A stretch of DNA of 64,000 nt from Bugula neritina (lineage: Eukaryota > Bryozoa > Gymnolaemata > Cheilostomatida > Bugulidae): contig OZ037771.1 in the NCBI GenBank assembly GCA_964035545.1, forward strand, positions 9,865,408 to 9,929,407, in the 5' to 3' direction. Shown piece after piece: positions 1 to 13,900 of this stretch. Below the pieces are notes generated by a model. It saw nothing but the letters and a program-made list of their open reading frames with translations, was not told where the DNA came from and searched no databases. A program made the translations under genes and the position numbers. Position 1 is the first letter of the stretch; each line of letters starts with the position of its first letter.

Positions 1-1405
1 ACTGCAAAATACTGAATTATACTTCAACATACTGCAACATACTGAAAGACACTACAACTCACTGAAGTATAGTGCAATATACAGAAATGTACTGTAACAT
101 ACTGATATTTAATGTTACACACTGAAATATACTACAACATACTGAAATACACTGCAACATACCGAAATAAACTGCAACATACAGCTACATACTGAAATAC
201 ACTGTAACATGATGTAGTACACTGCAACACATTGAAATATACTGCAACAAACTGAAGTATACTGCAACATACTGAAATGTACTGCAACATACTGAAATAC
301 ATTGCAACATATCGAAGTATATTGTAATAAACGGACATGTACTGTAACATACTGAAACACACTGAAACATACTGAAACATACTGAAACATACTGAAACAT
401 ACTGAAATACAGTGCAACATACTGAAACATACTGTAACATTATGAAATGCACTGCAACACATTGAAATATACTGCAACAAACTGAAATATACTGCAACAT
501 ACTAAAACGTACTGCAACATACTGAAATACATTGCAACATATCGAAGTATATCGTAATATACGGACATGTACTGAAACATACTGAAACATACTGAAACAT
601 ACTGAGATACACTGGAACATACTGCAACATACTGAAATACACTGCAACACATTGAAATATACTACAACAAACTGAAATATACTGCAACATACTGAAACGT
701 ACTGCAACATACTGAAATACATTGCAATATATCGAAGTATGTCGTAATATACGGACATGTACTGTAACATACTGAAACACACTGAAACATACTGAAACAT
801 ACTGAAATATACTGAAATATACTGAAATACACTGTAACACATTGAAAAATACTGCAACATAGTGAAAGACACTTCAACTCACTGAAGTATAGTGTAATTT
901 ACGGAAATGTACTGTAACATACTGATAATTACTGCAACACACTGAAATATACTGCAACATACTGAAATACACTGTAACATACCGAAATAAACTGCAACAT
1001 AATGCAACATACTGAATTACACTGTAACATACTAAATTACACTGCAACAATCTGCAACATACTTCAACGTACTGAAATACACTGTAACATAATGAAATAC
1101 ACTGCAACATACTGCAACATACTGAAGTACACTGTAAAATATTAAAATACACTGCAACACATTGGAATATACTGCAACACACTGAAATATACTGTAACAT
1201 ACTGAAACATGAGCAGTATACTGAAAGATGCCTCACCATACTCAAATACACTGCAACACATTGAAATACACTGCAACACACTGAAATATACTGCAACATA
1301 CTGAAATGTACTTCAACATAATGAAAAACACTGCAACATATCAAAGTATGTTGTAATATACAGACATGTACTGAAACATACTGAAACATACTGAAATACA
1401 CTGCA
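1..1405 (+). repeat. higher-order block A, copy 1
   Basis: Matches 5466-6720 nearly base for base. The offset is 5465 from base 1 to about 770. It becomes 5315 from about 911 onward, because 150 bp (fifteen monomers) present here are missing from copy 2. Homology ends near 1405, where this copy reads CTGCAACGTGATG and the other switches to CTGCAACAAGTTGG. Confidence 0.9.
1211..1219 (+). repeat. 9-base variant monomer GAGCAGTAT (register-shift marker)
   Basis: This unit is one base short and lacks the ACTG core, so the array register shifts by one after it. Relatives (GAGYAATAT, GGGCAATAT, GCGCAATAT) recur once per block, for example at 3139, 4538, 6526, 13464 and about 53429, always followed by ACTGAAAGATGCC or ACTGAAAAATGC. 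They mark common descent of blocks. Confidence 0.8.
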
Positions 1406-1519
1406 ACGTGATGTAGTACACTGCAACACATTGAAATATACTGCAACAAACTGAAATATACTGCAACATACTGAAATGTACTGCAACATACTGAAATACA
1501 TTGCAACATATCGAAGTAT

Positions 1520-2194
1520 ATCGTAATAAACGGACATGTACTGTAACATACTGAAACACACTGAAACATACTGAAACATACTGAAACATACTGAAACATA
1601 CTGAAATACACTGCAACATACTACAACATACTGAAACATACTGTAACATTATGAAATACACTGCAACACATTGAAATATACTGCAACAAACTGAAATATA
1701 CTGCAACATACTAAAACGTACTGCAACATACTGAAATACATTGCAATATATCGAAGTATATCGTAATATACGGACATGTACTGTAACATACTGAAACACA
1801 CTGAAACATACTGAAACATACCGAAATATACTGAAATGTACTGAAATACACTGTAACACATTGAAAAACACTGCAACATACTGAAAGACACTTCAACTCA
1901 CTGAAGAATAGTGTAATATACAGAGATGTACTGTAACATACTGATATTTACTGTAACACACTGAAATATACTGCAACATACTGAAATACACTGTAACATA
2001 CCGAAATAAACTGCAACATAATGCAACATACTGAATTACACTGTAACATACTAAAATACACTGCAACATTCTGCAAAATACTTCAACGAACTGAAAGACA
2101 CTGTAACATAATGAAATACACTGCAACACATTGAAATATACCGCAACAGACTGGAATATACTGCAACACATCCAAGTACATCGTAATATACGGA
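1520..2194 (+). repeat. CpG-bearing TCG-N4-A-N2-CGG modules (three) at 240- and 420-bp spacing
   Basis: The 15-mer ATCGTAATAWACGGA starts at 1520, 1760 and 2180. The monomer consensus has no CpG, yet this module has two, and the decamer before it often adds a third (ATCGAAGTAT). The spacing TCG-N4-A-N2-CGG matches the CENP-B box core at 7 of its 9 essential positions (ATCG for TTCG and CGGA for CGGG). Binding is not implied; a 7/9 match is not rare by chance. Confidence 0.55.
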
Positions 2195-2299
2195 CATGTA
2201 CTGTAACATACTGGAACATACTGAAACATACTGCAACATTCTGAAGTACACTGTAAAATATTGAAATACACTGCAACAAACTGCAACATACTGAAGTAC

Positions 2300-2312
2300 A
2301 CTGTACATATTG
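2300..2312 (+). repeat. ACTGTACATATTG register-shift marker
   Basis: A one-base-short joint (ACTGTACAT then ATTG) that recurs at 5407, 11103 and many later places in both arms, always near the end of the same block type. In 12622 and 18021 it is three bases longer (ACTGTACATAATATTG), which identifies those two blocks as sisters. Confidence 0.8.
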
Positions 2313-5300
2313 AAAAACACTGCAACACACTGAAATATACTGCAACACACTGAAATATACCGCACAATACTGAATTATACTTCAACATACTGCAACATAC
2401 TGAAAGACACTACAACTCACTGAAGGATAGTGCAATATACAGAAATGTACTCTAACATACTGATATTTAATGTTACACACTGAAATATACTACAACATAC
2501 TGAAATACACTGCAACATACCGAAATAAGCTGCAACATTCTGCAATATACTGAAATACACTGTAACATGATGTAGTACACTGCAACACATTGAAATATAC
2601 TGCAACAAACTGAAATATACTGCAACATACTGAAATGTACTGCAACATACTGAAATACATTGCAACATATCGAAGTATATCGTAATAAACGAACATGTAC
2701 TGTAAGATACTGAAACACACTGAAACAAACTGAAACATACTGAAATATACTGAAATACACTGTAACACATTGAAAAATACTGCAACATACTGAAAGACAC
2801 TTCAACTCACTGAAGTATAGTGTAATTTACGGAAATGTACTGTAACATACTGATAGTTACTGCAACACACTGAAATATACTGCAACATACTGAAATACAC
2901 TGTAACATACCGAAATAAACTGCAACATAATGCAACATACTGAATTACACTGTAACATACTAAATTACACTGCAACATTCTGCAACATACTTCAACGTAC
3001 TGAAATACACTGTAACATAATGAAATACACTGCAACATACTGCAACATACTGAAGTACACTGTAAAATATTAAAATACACTGCAACACATTGGAATATAC
3101 TGCAACACACTGAAATATACTGTAACATACTGAAACATGAGTAATATACTGAAAGATGCCTCAACATACTCAAATACACTGCAACACATTGAAATACACT
3201 GCAACACACTGAAATATACTGCAACACACTGAAATGTACTTCAACATAATGAAAAACACTGCAACATATCAAAGTATGTTGTAATATACAGACATGTACT
3301 GAAACATACTGAAACATACTGAAATACACTGCAACAAGTTGGAATATACTGCAACATACCCAAGTATATGGTAATATAATGAAATATACTGCAACATACC
3401 GCAACATATTGAAAAACACTGTAACAAACTGAAATACGCTGCAACACATTGGAATATACTGCAACATACCCAAATAAATGGTAATATACTGAAATATACT
3501 GAAATACACTGTAACACATTGAAAAATACTGCAACATACTGAAACACACTACAACTCACTGAAGTATAGTGTAACTTACTGAAACATACTGCAACATACT
3601 GAAATATACTGTTACATACTAAAATACACTGCAACATACTAAAATACACTGCAACATTCTGCAACATTCTGCAACATACTTCAACATACTGAAATACACT
3701 GTAACAAACTGAAATACGCTGCAACACATTGGAATATACTGCAACATATCCCAATAAATGGTAATATACTGAAATATATTGAAATACACTGTAACACATT
3801 GAAAAATACTGCAACATACTGAAACACACTACAACTCACTGAAGTATAGTGTAACTTACTGAAATGTACTGTAAAATACTGATATTTACTGCAACACACT
3901 GAAACATACTGCAACATACTGAAATACACTGTTTCATACTAAAATACACTGCAACATACTAAAATACACTGCAACAATCTGCAACATTCTGCAACATACT
4001 TCAACATACTGAAATACACTGTAACAAACTGAAACACGCTGCAACACATTGGAATATACTGCAACATACCCAAATAAATGGTAACATACTGAAATATACT
4101 GAAATACAATGTAACACATTGGAAAATACTGCAACACACTGAAAGACACTACAACTCACTGAAGTATAGTGTAATATACAAAAACGTACTGTAACATAGT
4201 GATATTTACTGCAACACACTGAAATATACTGCAACATACTGAAATACACTGCTACATGCCAAAATAAACTGCAACATACTGCAACATACTGAAATACACT
4301 GTAACATACTCAAATACACTGCAACATTCTGCAACATATTGAAATATACTGCAACACACTGAAATATACTGCAACACATCCAAGTAGACTGTAATATACG
4401 GACATGTACTGTAACATACTGAAACAAAATGAAATATACTGTAACACTCTGAGTAATACTGCAAAATGCTGAAATATACTGTAACACAGTGAAGTATACT
4501 GCAAAATTCTGAAACATACTGCAACATAGTAAAACATGGGCAATATACTGAAAAATGCTTCAGCATACTCAAATATACTGCAAGATGCTGGAACATACGT
4601 AAATACACTGTAACATACTGAAATACACTGCAACATACTGCAGCATACTGAAGTACACTGTAAAATATTGAAATACACTGCAACACATTGGAATATACTG
4701 CAACACACTGAAATATACTGCAACATACTGAAATATACTGCAACATACTGCAACATACTGAAGTGCACTGTAACATACTGTAACTTACTGAAATACACTG
4801 CAACAAACTGTAACATACTGAAACACACTGAAACATACTGAAACATACTGAAACATACTGTAACATACTGAAACACACTGAAACATACTGAAACATACTG
4901 AGACATACTGAAATACACTGCAACATACTGAAACATACTGAAATATACTGAAATATACTGAAATACACTGTAACACATTGAAAAATACTGCAACATACTG
5001 AAAGACACTTCAACTCACTGAAGTATAGTGTAATATACGGAAATGTACTGTAACATACTGATATTTACTGTAACACACTGAAATATACTGCAACATACTG
5101 AAATACACTGTAACATACTGAAACAAACTGCAACATAATGCAACATACTGAATTACACTGTAACATACTAAAATACACTGCAACATTCTGCAACATACTT
5201 CAACGTACTAAAAGACACTGTAACATAATGAAATACACTGCAACACATTGAAATATACCGCAACAGACTGGAATATACTGCAACACATCCAAGTACATCG

Positions 5301-5465
5301 TAATATACGGACATGTACTGTAACATACGGGAACATACTGAAACATACTGAAGTACACTGTAAAATATTGAAATACACTGCAACAAACTGCAACATACTG
5401 AAGTACACTGTACATATTGAAAAACACTGCAACACACTGAAATATACTGCAACACACTGAAATAT

Positions 5466-6720
5466 ACTGCAAAATACTGAATTATACTTCAACATACTGC
5501 AACATACTGAAAGACACTACAACTCACTGAAGTATAGTGCAATATACAGAAATGTACTGTAACATACTGATATTTAATGTTACACACTGAAATATACTAC
5601 AACATACTGAAATACACTGCAACATACCGAAATAAACTGCAACATACAGCTACATACTGAAATACACTGTAACATGATGTAGTACACTGCAACACATTGA
5701 AATATACTGCAACAAACTGAAATATACTGCAACATACTGAAATGTACTGCAACATACTGAAATACATTGCAACATATCGAAGTATATTGTAATAAACGGA
5801 CATGTACTGTAACATACTGAAACACACTGAAACATACTGAAACATACTGAAACATACTGAAACATACTGAAATACAGTGCAACATACTGAAACATACTGT
5901 AACATTATGAAATGCACTGCAACACATTGAAATATACTGCAACAAACTGAAATATACTGCAACATACTAAAACGTACTGCAACATACTGAAATACATTGC
6001 AACATATCGAAGTATATCGTAATATACGGACATGTACTGAAACATACTGAAACATACTGAAACATACTGAGATACACTGGAACATACTGCAACATACTGA
6101 AATACACTGCAACACATTGAAATATACTACAACAAACTGAAATATACTGCAACATACTGAAACGTACTGCAACATACTGAAATACATTGCAATATATTGA
6201 AGTATGTCGTAATATACGGACATGTACTGTAACATACTGATAATTACTGCAACACACTGAAATATACTGCAACATACTGAAATACACTGTAACATACCGA
6301 AATAAACTGCAACATAATGCAACATACTGAATTACACTGTAACATACTAAATTACACTGCAACATTCTGCAACATACTTCAACGTACTGAAATACACTGT
6401 AACATAATGAAATACACTGCAACATACTGCAACATACTGAAGTACACTGTAAAATATTAAAATACACTGCAACACATTGGAATATACTGCAACACACTGA
6501 AATATACTGTAACATACTGAAACATGAGCAATATACTGAAAGATGCCTCACCATACTCAAATACACTGCAACACATTGAAATACACTGCAACACACTGAA
6601 ATATACTGCAACATACTGAAATGTACTTCAACATAATGAAAAACACTGCAACATATCAAAGTATGTTGTAATATACAGACATGTACTGAAACATACTAAA
6701 ACATACTGAAATACACTGCA
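5466..6720 (+). repeat. higher-order block A, copy 2, with 150-bp in-register deletion
   Basis: Copy of 1-1405. The deletion joint is at about 6226-6240, where ACTGTAACATACTGA is shared by both edges of the missing segment (761 and 911 in copy 1). This is a classical signature of slippage or unequal exchange. Confidence 0.9.
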
Positions 6721-9700
6721 ACAAGTTGGAATATACTGCAACATACCCAAGTATATGGTAATATAATGAAATATACTGCAACATACCGCGACATACTGAA
6801 AAACACTGTAACAAACTGAAATACGCTGCAACACATTGGAATATACTGCAACATACCCAAATAAATGGTAATATAATGAAATATACTGAAATACACTGTA
6901 ACACATTGAAAAATACTGCAACATACTGAAACACACTACAACTCACTGAAGTATAGTGTAACTTACTGAAATGTACTGTAACATACTGATATTTACTGCA
7001 ACACACTGAAACATACTGCAACATACTGAAATACACTGTTACATACTAAAATACACTGCAACATACTGAAATACACTGCAACATTCTGCAACATTCTGCA
7101 ACATACTTCAACATACTGAAATACACTGTAACAAACTGAAATACACTGCAACACATTGGAATATACTGCAACATACCCAAATAAATGGTAACATACTGAA
7201 ATATACTGAAATACATTGTAACACATTGAAAAATACTGCAACACACTGAAAGACACTACAACTCACTGAAGTATAGTGTAATATACGAAAATGTACTGTA
7301 ACATACTGATATTTACTGCAACACACTGAAATATACTGCAACATACTGTATACACTGTTACATGCCAAAATAAACTGCAACATACTGCAACATACTGAAA
7401 TACACTGTAACATACTCAAATACACTGCAGCATTCTGCAACATATTGAAATATACTGCAACACACTGAAATATACTGCAATACACTGAAATATACTGCAA
7501 AATACTGAAATATACTTCAACATACTGCAACATACTGAAAGACACTACAACTCACAGAAGTATAGTGCAATATACAGAAATGTACTCTAACATACTGATA
7601 TTTAATGTTACACACTGAAATATACTACAAAATACTGAAATACACTGTAACATACCGAAATAAGCTGCAACATACTGCAACATACTGAAATACACTGTAA
7701 CATGATGAAGTACACTGCAACACATTGAAATACACTGCAACAAACTGAAATATACTGCAACATACTGAAATGTACTGCAACATACTGAAATACATTGCAA
7801 CATATCGAAGTATATCGTAATAAACGGACATGTACTGTAACATACTGAAACACACTGAAATATATTGGGACATACTGAAATACACTGCAACATACCGAAA
7901 TAAGCTGCAACATGCTGCAACATACTGAAATACACTGTAACATGATGTAGTACACTGCAACACATTGAAATATACCGTAACAAACTGAAATATACTGCAA
8001 CATACTGAAATGTACTGCAACATACTGAAATACATTGCAACATATCGAAGTATATTGTAATAAACGGACATGTACTGTAACATACTGAAACACACTGAAA
8101 CATACTGAAACATACTGAAACATACTGAAACATACTGAAATACACTGCAACATACTACAACATACTGAAACATACTGTAACATTATGAAATACAATGCAA
8201 CACATGAAATATACTGCAACAAACTGAAATATACTGCAACATACTGAAACGTGCTGCAACATACTGAAATATATTGCAATATATCGAAGTATATCGTAAT
8301 ATACGGACATGTACTGTAACATACTGAAACACACTGAAACATACTGAAACATACTGAAATATACTGAAATATACTGAAATACACTGTAACACATTGAGAA
8401 ATACTGCAACATACTGAAAGCCACTTCAACTCACTGAAGTATAGTGTAATATACGGAAATGTACTGTAACATACTGATATTTACTGTAACACACTGAAAT
8501 ATACTGCAACATACTGAAAAACACTGTAACATACCGAACTAAACTGCAACATAATGCAACATACTGAAATACACTGTAACATACTAAAATACACTGCAAC
8601 ATTCTGCAACATACTGCAACATACTGAAATACACTGTAACATGACGAAGTACATTGCAACACATTGAAATACACTGCAACAAACTGAAATATACTGCAAC
8701 ATACTGAAATGTACTGCAACATACTGAAATACATTGCAACATATCGAAGTAAATCGTAATAAACGGACATGTACTGTAACATACTGAAACACACTGAAAC
8801 ATACTGAAACATACTGAAACATACTGAAACATACTGAAATACACTGCAACATACTGCAACATACTGAAACATACTGTAACATGATGAAATACACTGCAAC
8901 ACATTGAAATATACTGCAACAAACTGAAATATACTGCAACATACTGAAACGTACTGCAACATACTGAAATTAATTGCAACATATCGAAGTATATCGTAAT
9001 ATACGGACATGTACTGTAACATACTGAAACACACTGAAACATACTGAAACATACTGAAACATACTGAAACATACTGAGATACACTGCAACATACTGCAAC
9101 ATACTGAAAAACACTGTAACATGATGAAATACGCTGCAACACATTGAAATATACTGCAACAAACTGAATTATACCGCAACATACTGAAACGTGCTGCAAC
9201 ATACTGAAATATACTGAGATATACTGAAATACACTTTAACACATTGAAAAATACTGCAACATACTGAAAGACACTTCAACTCACTGAAGTATAGTGTAAT
9301 ATACGGAAATGTACTGTAACATACTGATATTTACTGTAACACACTGAAATATACTGCAACATACTGAAAGGCACTGTAACATACCGAAATAAACTGCAAC
9401 ATAACGCAACATACTGAATTACACTGTAACATACTAAAATACACTGCAACATTCTGCAACATACTTCAACGTACTGAAAGACACTGTAACATAATGAAAT
9501 ACACTGCAACACATTGAAATATACCGCAACAGACTGGAATATACTGCAACACATCCAAGTACATTGTAATATACGGACATGTACTGTAACATACTGAAAC
9601 ACACTGAAACATACTGAAACATACTGAAATGTACTGAAATATACTGAAGTACACTGTAACACATTGAAAAATACTGCAACATACTGAAAGCCACTTCAAC

Positions 9701-10430
9701 TCACTGAAGTATAGTGTAATATACGGAAATGTACTGTAACATACTGATATTTACTGTAACACACTGAAATATACTGCAACATACTGAAATACACTGTAAC
9801 ATACCGAAATAAACTGCAACATAATGCAACATACTGAATTACGCTGTAACATACTAAAATACACTGCAACATTCTGCAACATACTGCAACATACTGAAAT
9901 ACACTGTAACATGATGAAGTATAGTGCAATATACAGAAATGTACTCTAACATAATGATGTTTAATGTTACACACTGAAATATACTGCAACACACTGAAAT
10001 ATACTGCAAAATACTGAATTATACTTCAACATACTGCAACATACTGAAAGACACCACAACCCAGTGAAGTATAGTGCAATATACAGAAATGTACTCTAAC
10101 ATACTGATATTTAATGTTACACACTGAAATATACTACGACATACTGAAATACATTGCACCATACCGAAATAAGCTGCAACATACTGCAACATACTGAAAT
10201 ACACTGTAACATGATGTAGTACACTGCAACACATTGAAATATACTGCAACAAACTGAAATATACTGCAACATACTGAAATGTACTGCAACATACTGAAAT
10301 ACATTGCAACATATCGAAGTATATCGTAATAAACGGACATGTACTGTAACATACTGAAACACACTGAAACATACTGAAACATACTGAAACATACTGAAAC
10401 ATACTGAAATACACTGCAACATACTACAAC
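6630..10430 (+). repeat. higher-order block B, copy 1
   Basis: Nearly identical to 13568-17348. The offset steps from 6938 to 6928 (near 7090) and to 6918 (near 7390) because the second copy lacks one decamer at each place. Scattered single-base differences distinguish the two. Boundaries are approximate. Confidence 0.88.
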
Positions 10431-10997
10431 ATACTGAAACATACTGTAACATTATGAAATACACTGCAACACATTGAAATATACTGCAACAAACTGAAAT
10501 ATACTGCAACATACTAAAACGTACTGCAACATCCTGAAATACATTGCAATATATCGAAGTATATCGTAATATACGGACATGTACTGTAACATACTGAAAC
10601 ACACTGAAACATACTGAAACATACTGAAATATACTGAAATATACTGAAATACACTGTAACACATTGAAAAATACTGCAACATACTGAAAGACACTTCAAC
10701 TCACTGAAGAATAGTGTAATATAGAGAAATGTACTGTAACATACTGATATTTACTGTAACACACTGAAATATACTGCAACATACTGAAATACACTGTAAC
10801 ATACCGAAATAAACTGCAACATAATGCAACATACTGAATTACACTGTAACATACTAAAATACACTGCAACATTCTGCAACATACTTCAACGAACTGAAAG
10901 ACACTGTAACATAATGAAATACACTGCAACACATTGAAATATACCGCAACAGACTGGAATATACTGCAACACATCCAAGTACATCGTAATATACGGA
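10323..10997 (+). repeat. CpG-bearing module triplet, second example
   Basis: The same 15-mer starts at 10323, 10563 and 10983, again 240 and 420 bp apart. The arrangement is inherited with the higher-order block. Confidence 0.55.
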
Positions 10998-11639
10998 GAT
11001 GTACTGTAACATACTGGAACATACTGAAACATACTGCAACATTCTGAAGTACTCTGTAAAATATTGAAATACACTGCAACAAACTGCAACATACTGAAGT
11101 ACACTGTACATATTGAAAAACACTGCAACACACTGTAATATACTGCAACACACTGAAATATACCGCACAATACTGAATTATACTTCAACATACTGCAACA
11201 TACTGAAAGACACTACAACTCACTGAAGTATAGTGCAATATACAGAAATGTACTCTAACATACTGATATTTAATGTTACACACTGAAATATACTACAACA
11301 TACTGAAATACACTGCAACATACCGAAATAAACTGCAACACAATGCAACATACTGAATTACGCTGTAACATACTAAAATACACTGCAACATTCTGCAACA
11401 TACTGCAACATACTGAAATACACTGTAACATGATGAAGTATAGTGCAATATATAGAAATGTACTCTAACATAATGATATTTAATGTTACACACTGAAATA
11501 TACTGCAACACACTGAAATATACTGCAAAATACTGAATTATACTTCAACATACTGCAACATACTGAAAGACACCACAACCCACTGAAGTATAGTGCAATA
11601 TACAGAAATGTACTCTAACATACTGATATTTAATGTTAC

Positions 11640-13900
11640 ACACTGAAATATACTACAACATACTGAAATACACTGCAACATACCGAAATTAGCTGCAACA
11701 TACTGCAACATACTGAAATACACTGTAACATGATGTAGTACACTGCAACACATTGAAATATACTGCAACAAACTGAAATATACTGCAACATACTGAAATG
11801 TACTGCAACATACTGAAATACATTGCAACATATCGAAGTATATCGTAATAAACGGACATGTACTGTAACATACTGAAACACACTGAAACATACTGAAACA
11901 TACTGAAACATACTGAAACATACTGAAATACACTGCAACATACTACAACATACTGAAACATACTGTAACATTATGAAATACACTGCAACACATTGAAATA
12001 TACTGCAACAAACTGAAATATACTGCAACATACTAAAACGTACTGCAACATACTGAAATACATTGCAATATATCGAAGTATATCGTAATATACGGACATG
12101 TACTGTAACATACTGAAACACACTGAAACATACTGAAACATACCGAAATATACTGAAATGTACTGAAATACACTGTAACACATTGAAAAACACTGCAACA
12201 TACTGAAAGACACTTCAACTCACTGAAGAATAGTGTAATATACAGAGATGTACTGTAACATACTGATATTTACTGTAACACACTGAAATATACTGCAACA
12301 TACTGAAATACACTGTAACATACCGAAATAAACTGCAACATAATGCAACATACTGAATTACACTGTAACATACTAAAATACACTGCAACATTCTGCAACA
12401 TACTTCAACGAACTGAAAGACACTGTAACATAATGAAATACACTGCAACACATTGAAATATACCGCAACAGACTGGAATATACTGCAACACATCCAAGTA
12501 CATCGTAATATACGGACATGTACTGTAACATACTGGAACATACTGAAACATACTGCAACATTCTGAAGTACACTGTAAAATATTGAAATACACCGCAACA
12601 AACTGCAACATACTGAAGTACACTGTACATAATATTGAAAAACACTGCAACACACTGAAATATACTGCAACACACTGAAATATACCGCACAATACTGAAT
12701 TATACTTCAACATACTGCAACATACTGAAAGACACTACAACTCACTGAAGGATAGTGCAATATACAGAAATGTACTCTAACATACTGATATTTAATGTTA
12801 CACACTGAAATATACTACAACATACTGAAATACACTGCAACATACCGAAATAAGCTGCAACATTCTGCAATATACTGAAATACACTGTAACATGATGTAG
12901 TACACTGCAACACATTGAAATATACTGCAACAAACTGAAATATACTGCAACATACTGAAATGTACTGCAACATACTGAAATACATTGCAACATATCGAAG
13001 TATATCGTAATAAACGAACATGTACTGTAACATACTGAAACACACTGAAACAAACTGAAACATACTGAAATATACTGAAATACACTGTAACACATTGAAA
13101 AATACTGCAACATACTGAAAGACACTTCAACTCACTGAAGTATAGTGTAATTTACGGAAATGTACTGTAACATACTGATAGTTACTGCAACACACTGAAA
13201 TATACTGCAACATACTGAAATACACTGTAACATACCGAAATAAACTGCAACATAATGCAACATACTGAATTACACTGTAACATACTAAATTACACTGCAA
13301 CATTCTGCAACATACTTCAACGTACTGAAATACACTGTAACATAATGAAATACACTGCAACATACTGCAACATACTGAAGTACACTGTAAAATATTAAAA
13401 TACACTGCAACACATTGGAATATACTGCAACACACTGAAATATACTGTAACATACTGAAACATGAGTAATATACTGAAAGATGCCTCAACATACTCAAAT
13501 ACACTGCAACACATTGAAATACACTGCAACACACTGAAATATACTGCAACACACTGAAATGTACTTCAACATAATGAAAAACACTGCAACATATCAAAGT
13601 ATGTTGTAATATACAGACATGTACTGAAACATACTGAAACATACTGAAATACACTGCAACAAGTTGGAATATACTGCAACATACCCAAGTATATGGTAAT
13701 ATAATGAAATATACTGCAACATACCGCGACATACTGAAAAACACTGTAACAAACTGAAATACGCTGCAACACATTGGAATATACTGCAACATACCCAAAT
13801 AAATGGTAATATAATGAAATATACTGAAATACACTGTAACACATTGAAAAATACTGCAACATACTGAAACACACTACAACTCACTGAAGTATAGTGTAAC
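11640..13900 (+). repeat. higher-order block C, copy 1
   Basis: Matches 17039-19299 at a constant offset of 5399, including a shared rare 3-base insertion (ACTGTACATAATATTG at 12622). Divergence begins near 13905. The same block recurs at about 21905-23640 at offsets of 10269 to 10246. Confidence 0.88.
11842..12516 (+). repeat. CpG-bearing module triplet, third example
   Basis: The 15-mer starts at 11842, 12082 and 12502, with identical spacing. Further single modules occur in both arms, for example at 551, 5297, 6016, 45697, 46425 and 49323. Confidence 0.55.

Noticed and set aside
5248-5460. Short plus-strand open frames in the array (also 47965-48168)
   Set aside because: They are translated satellite (KHTEIHC-like repeats) opened by local register shifts, with no independent coding evidence.
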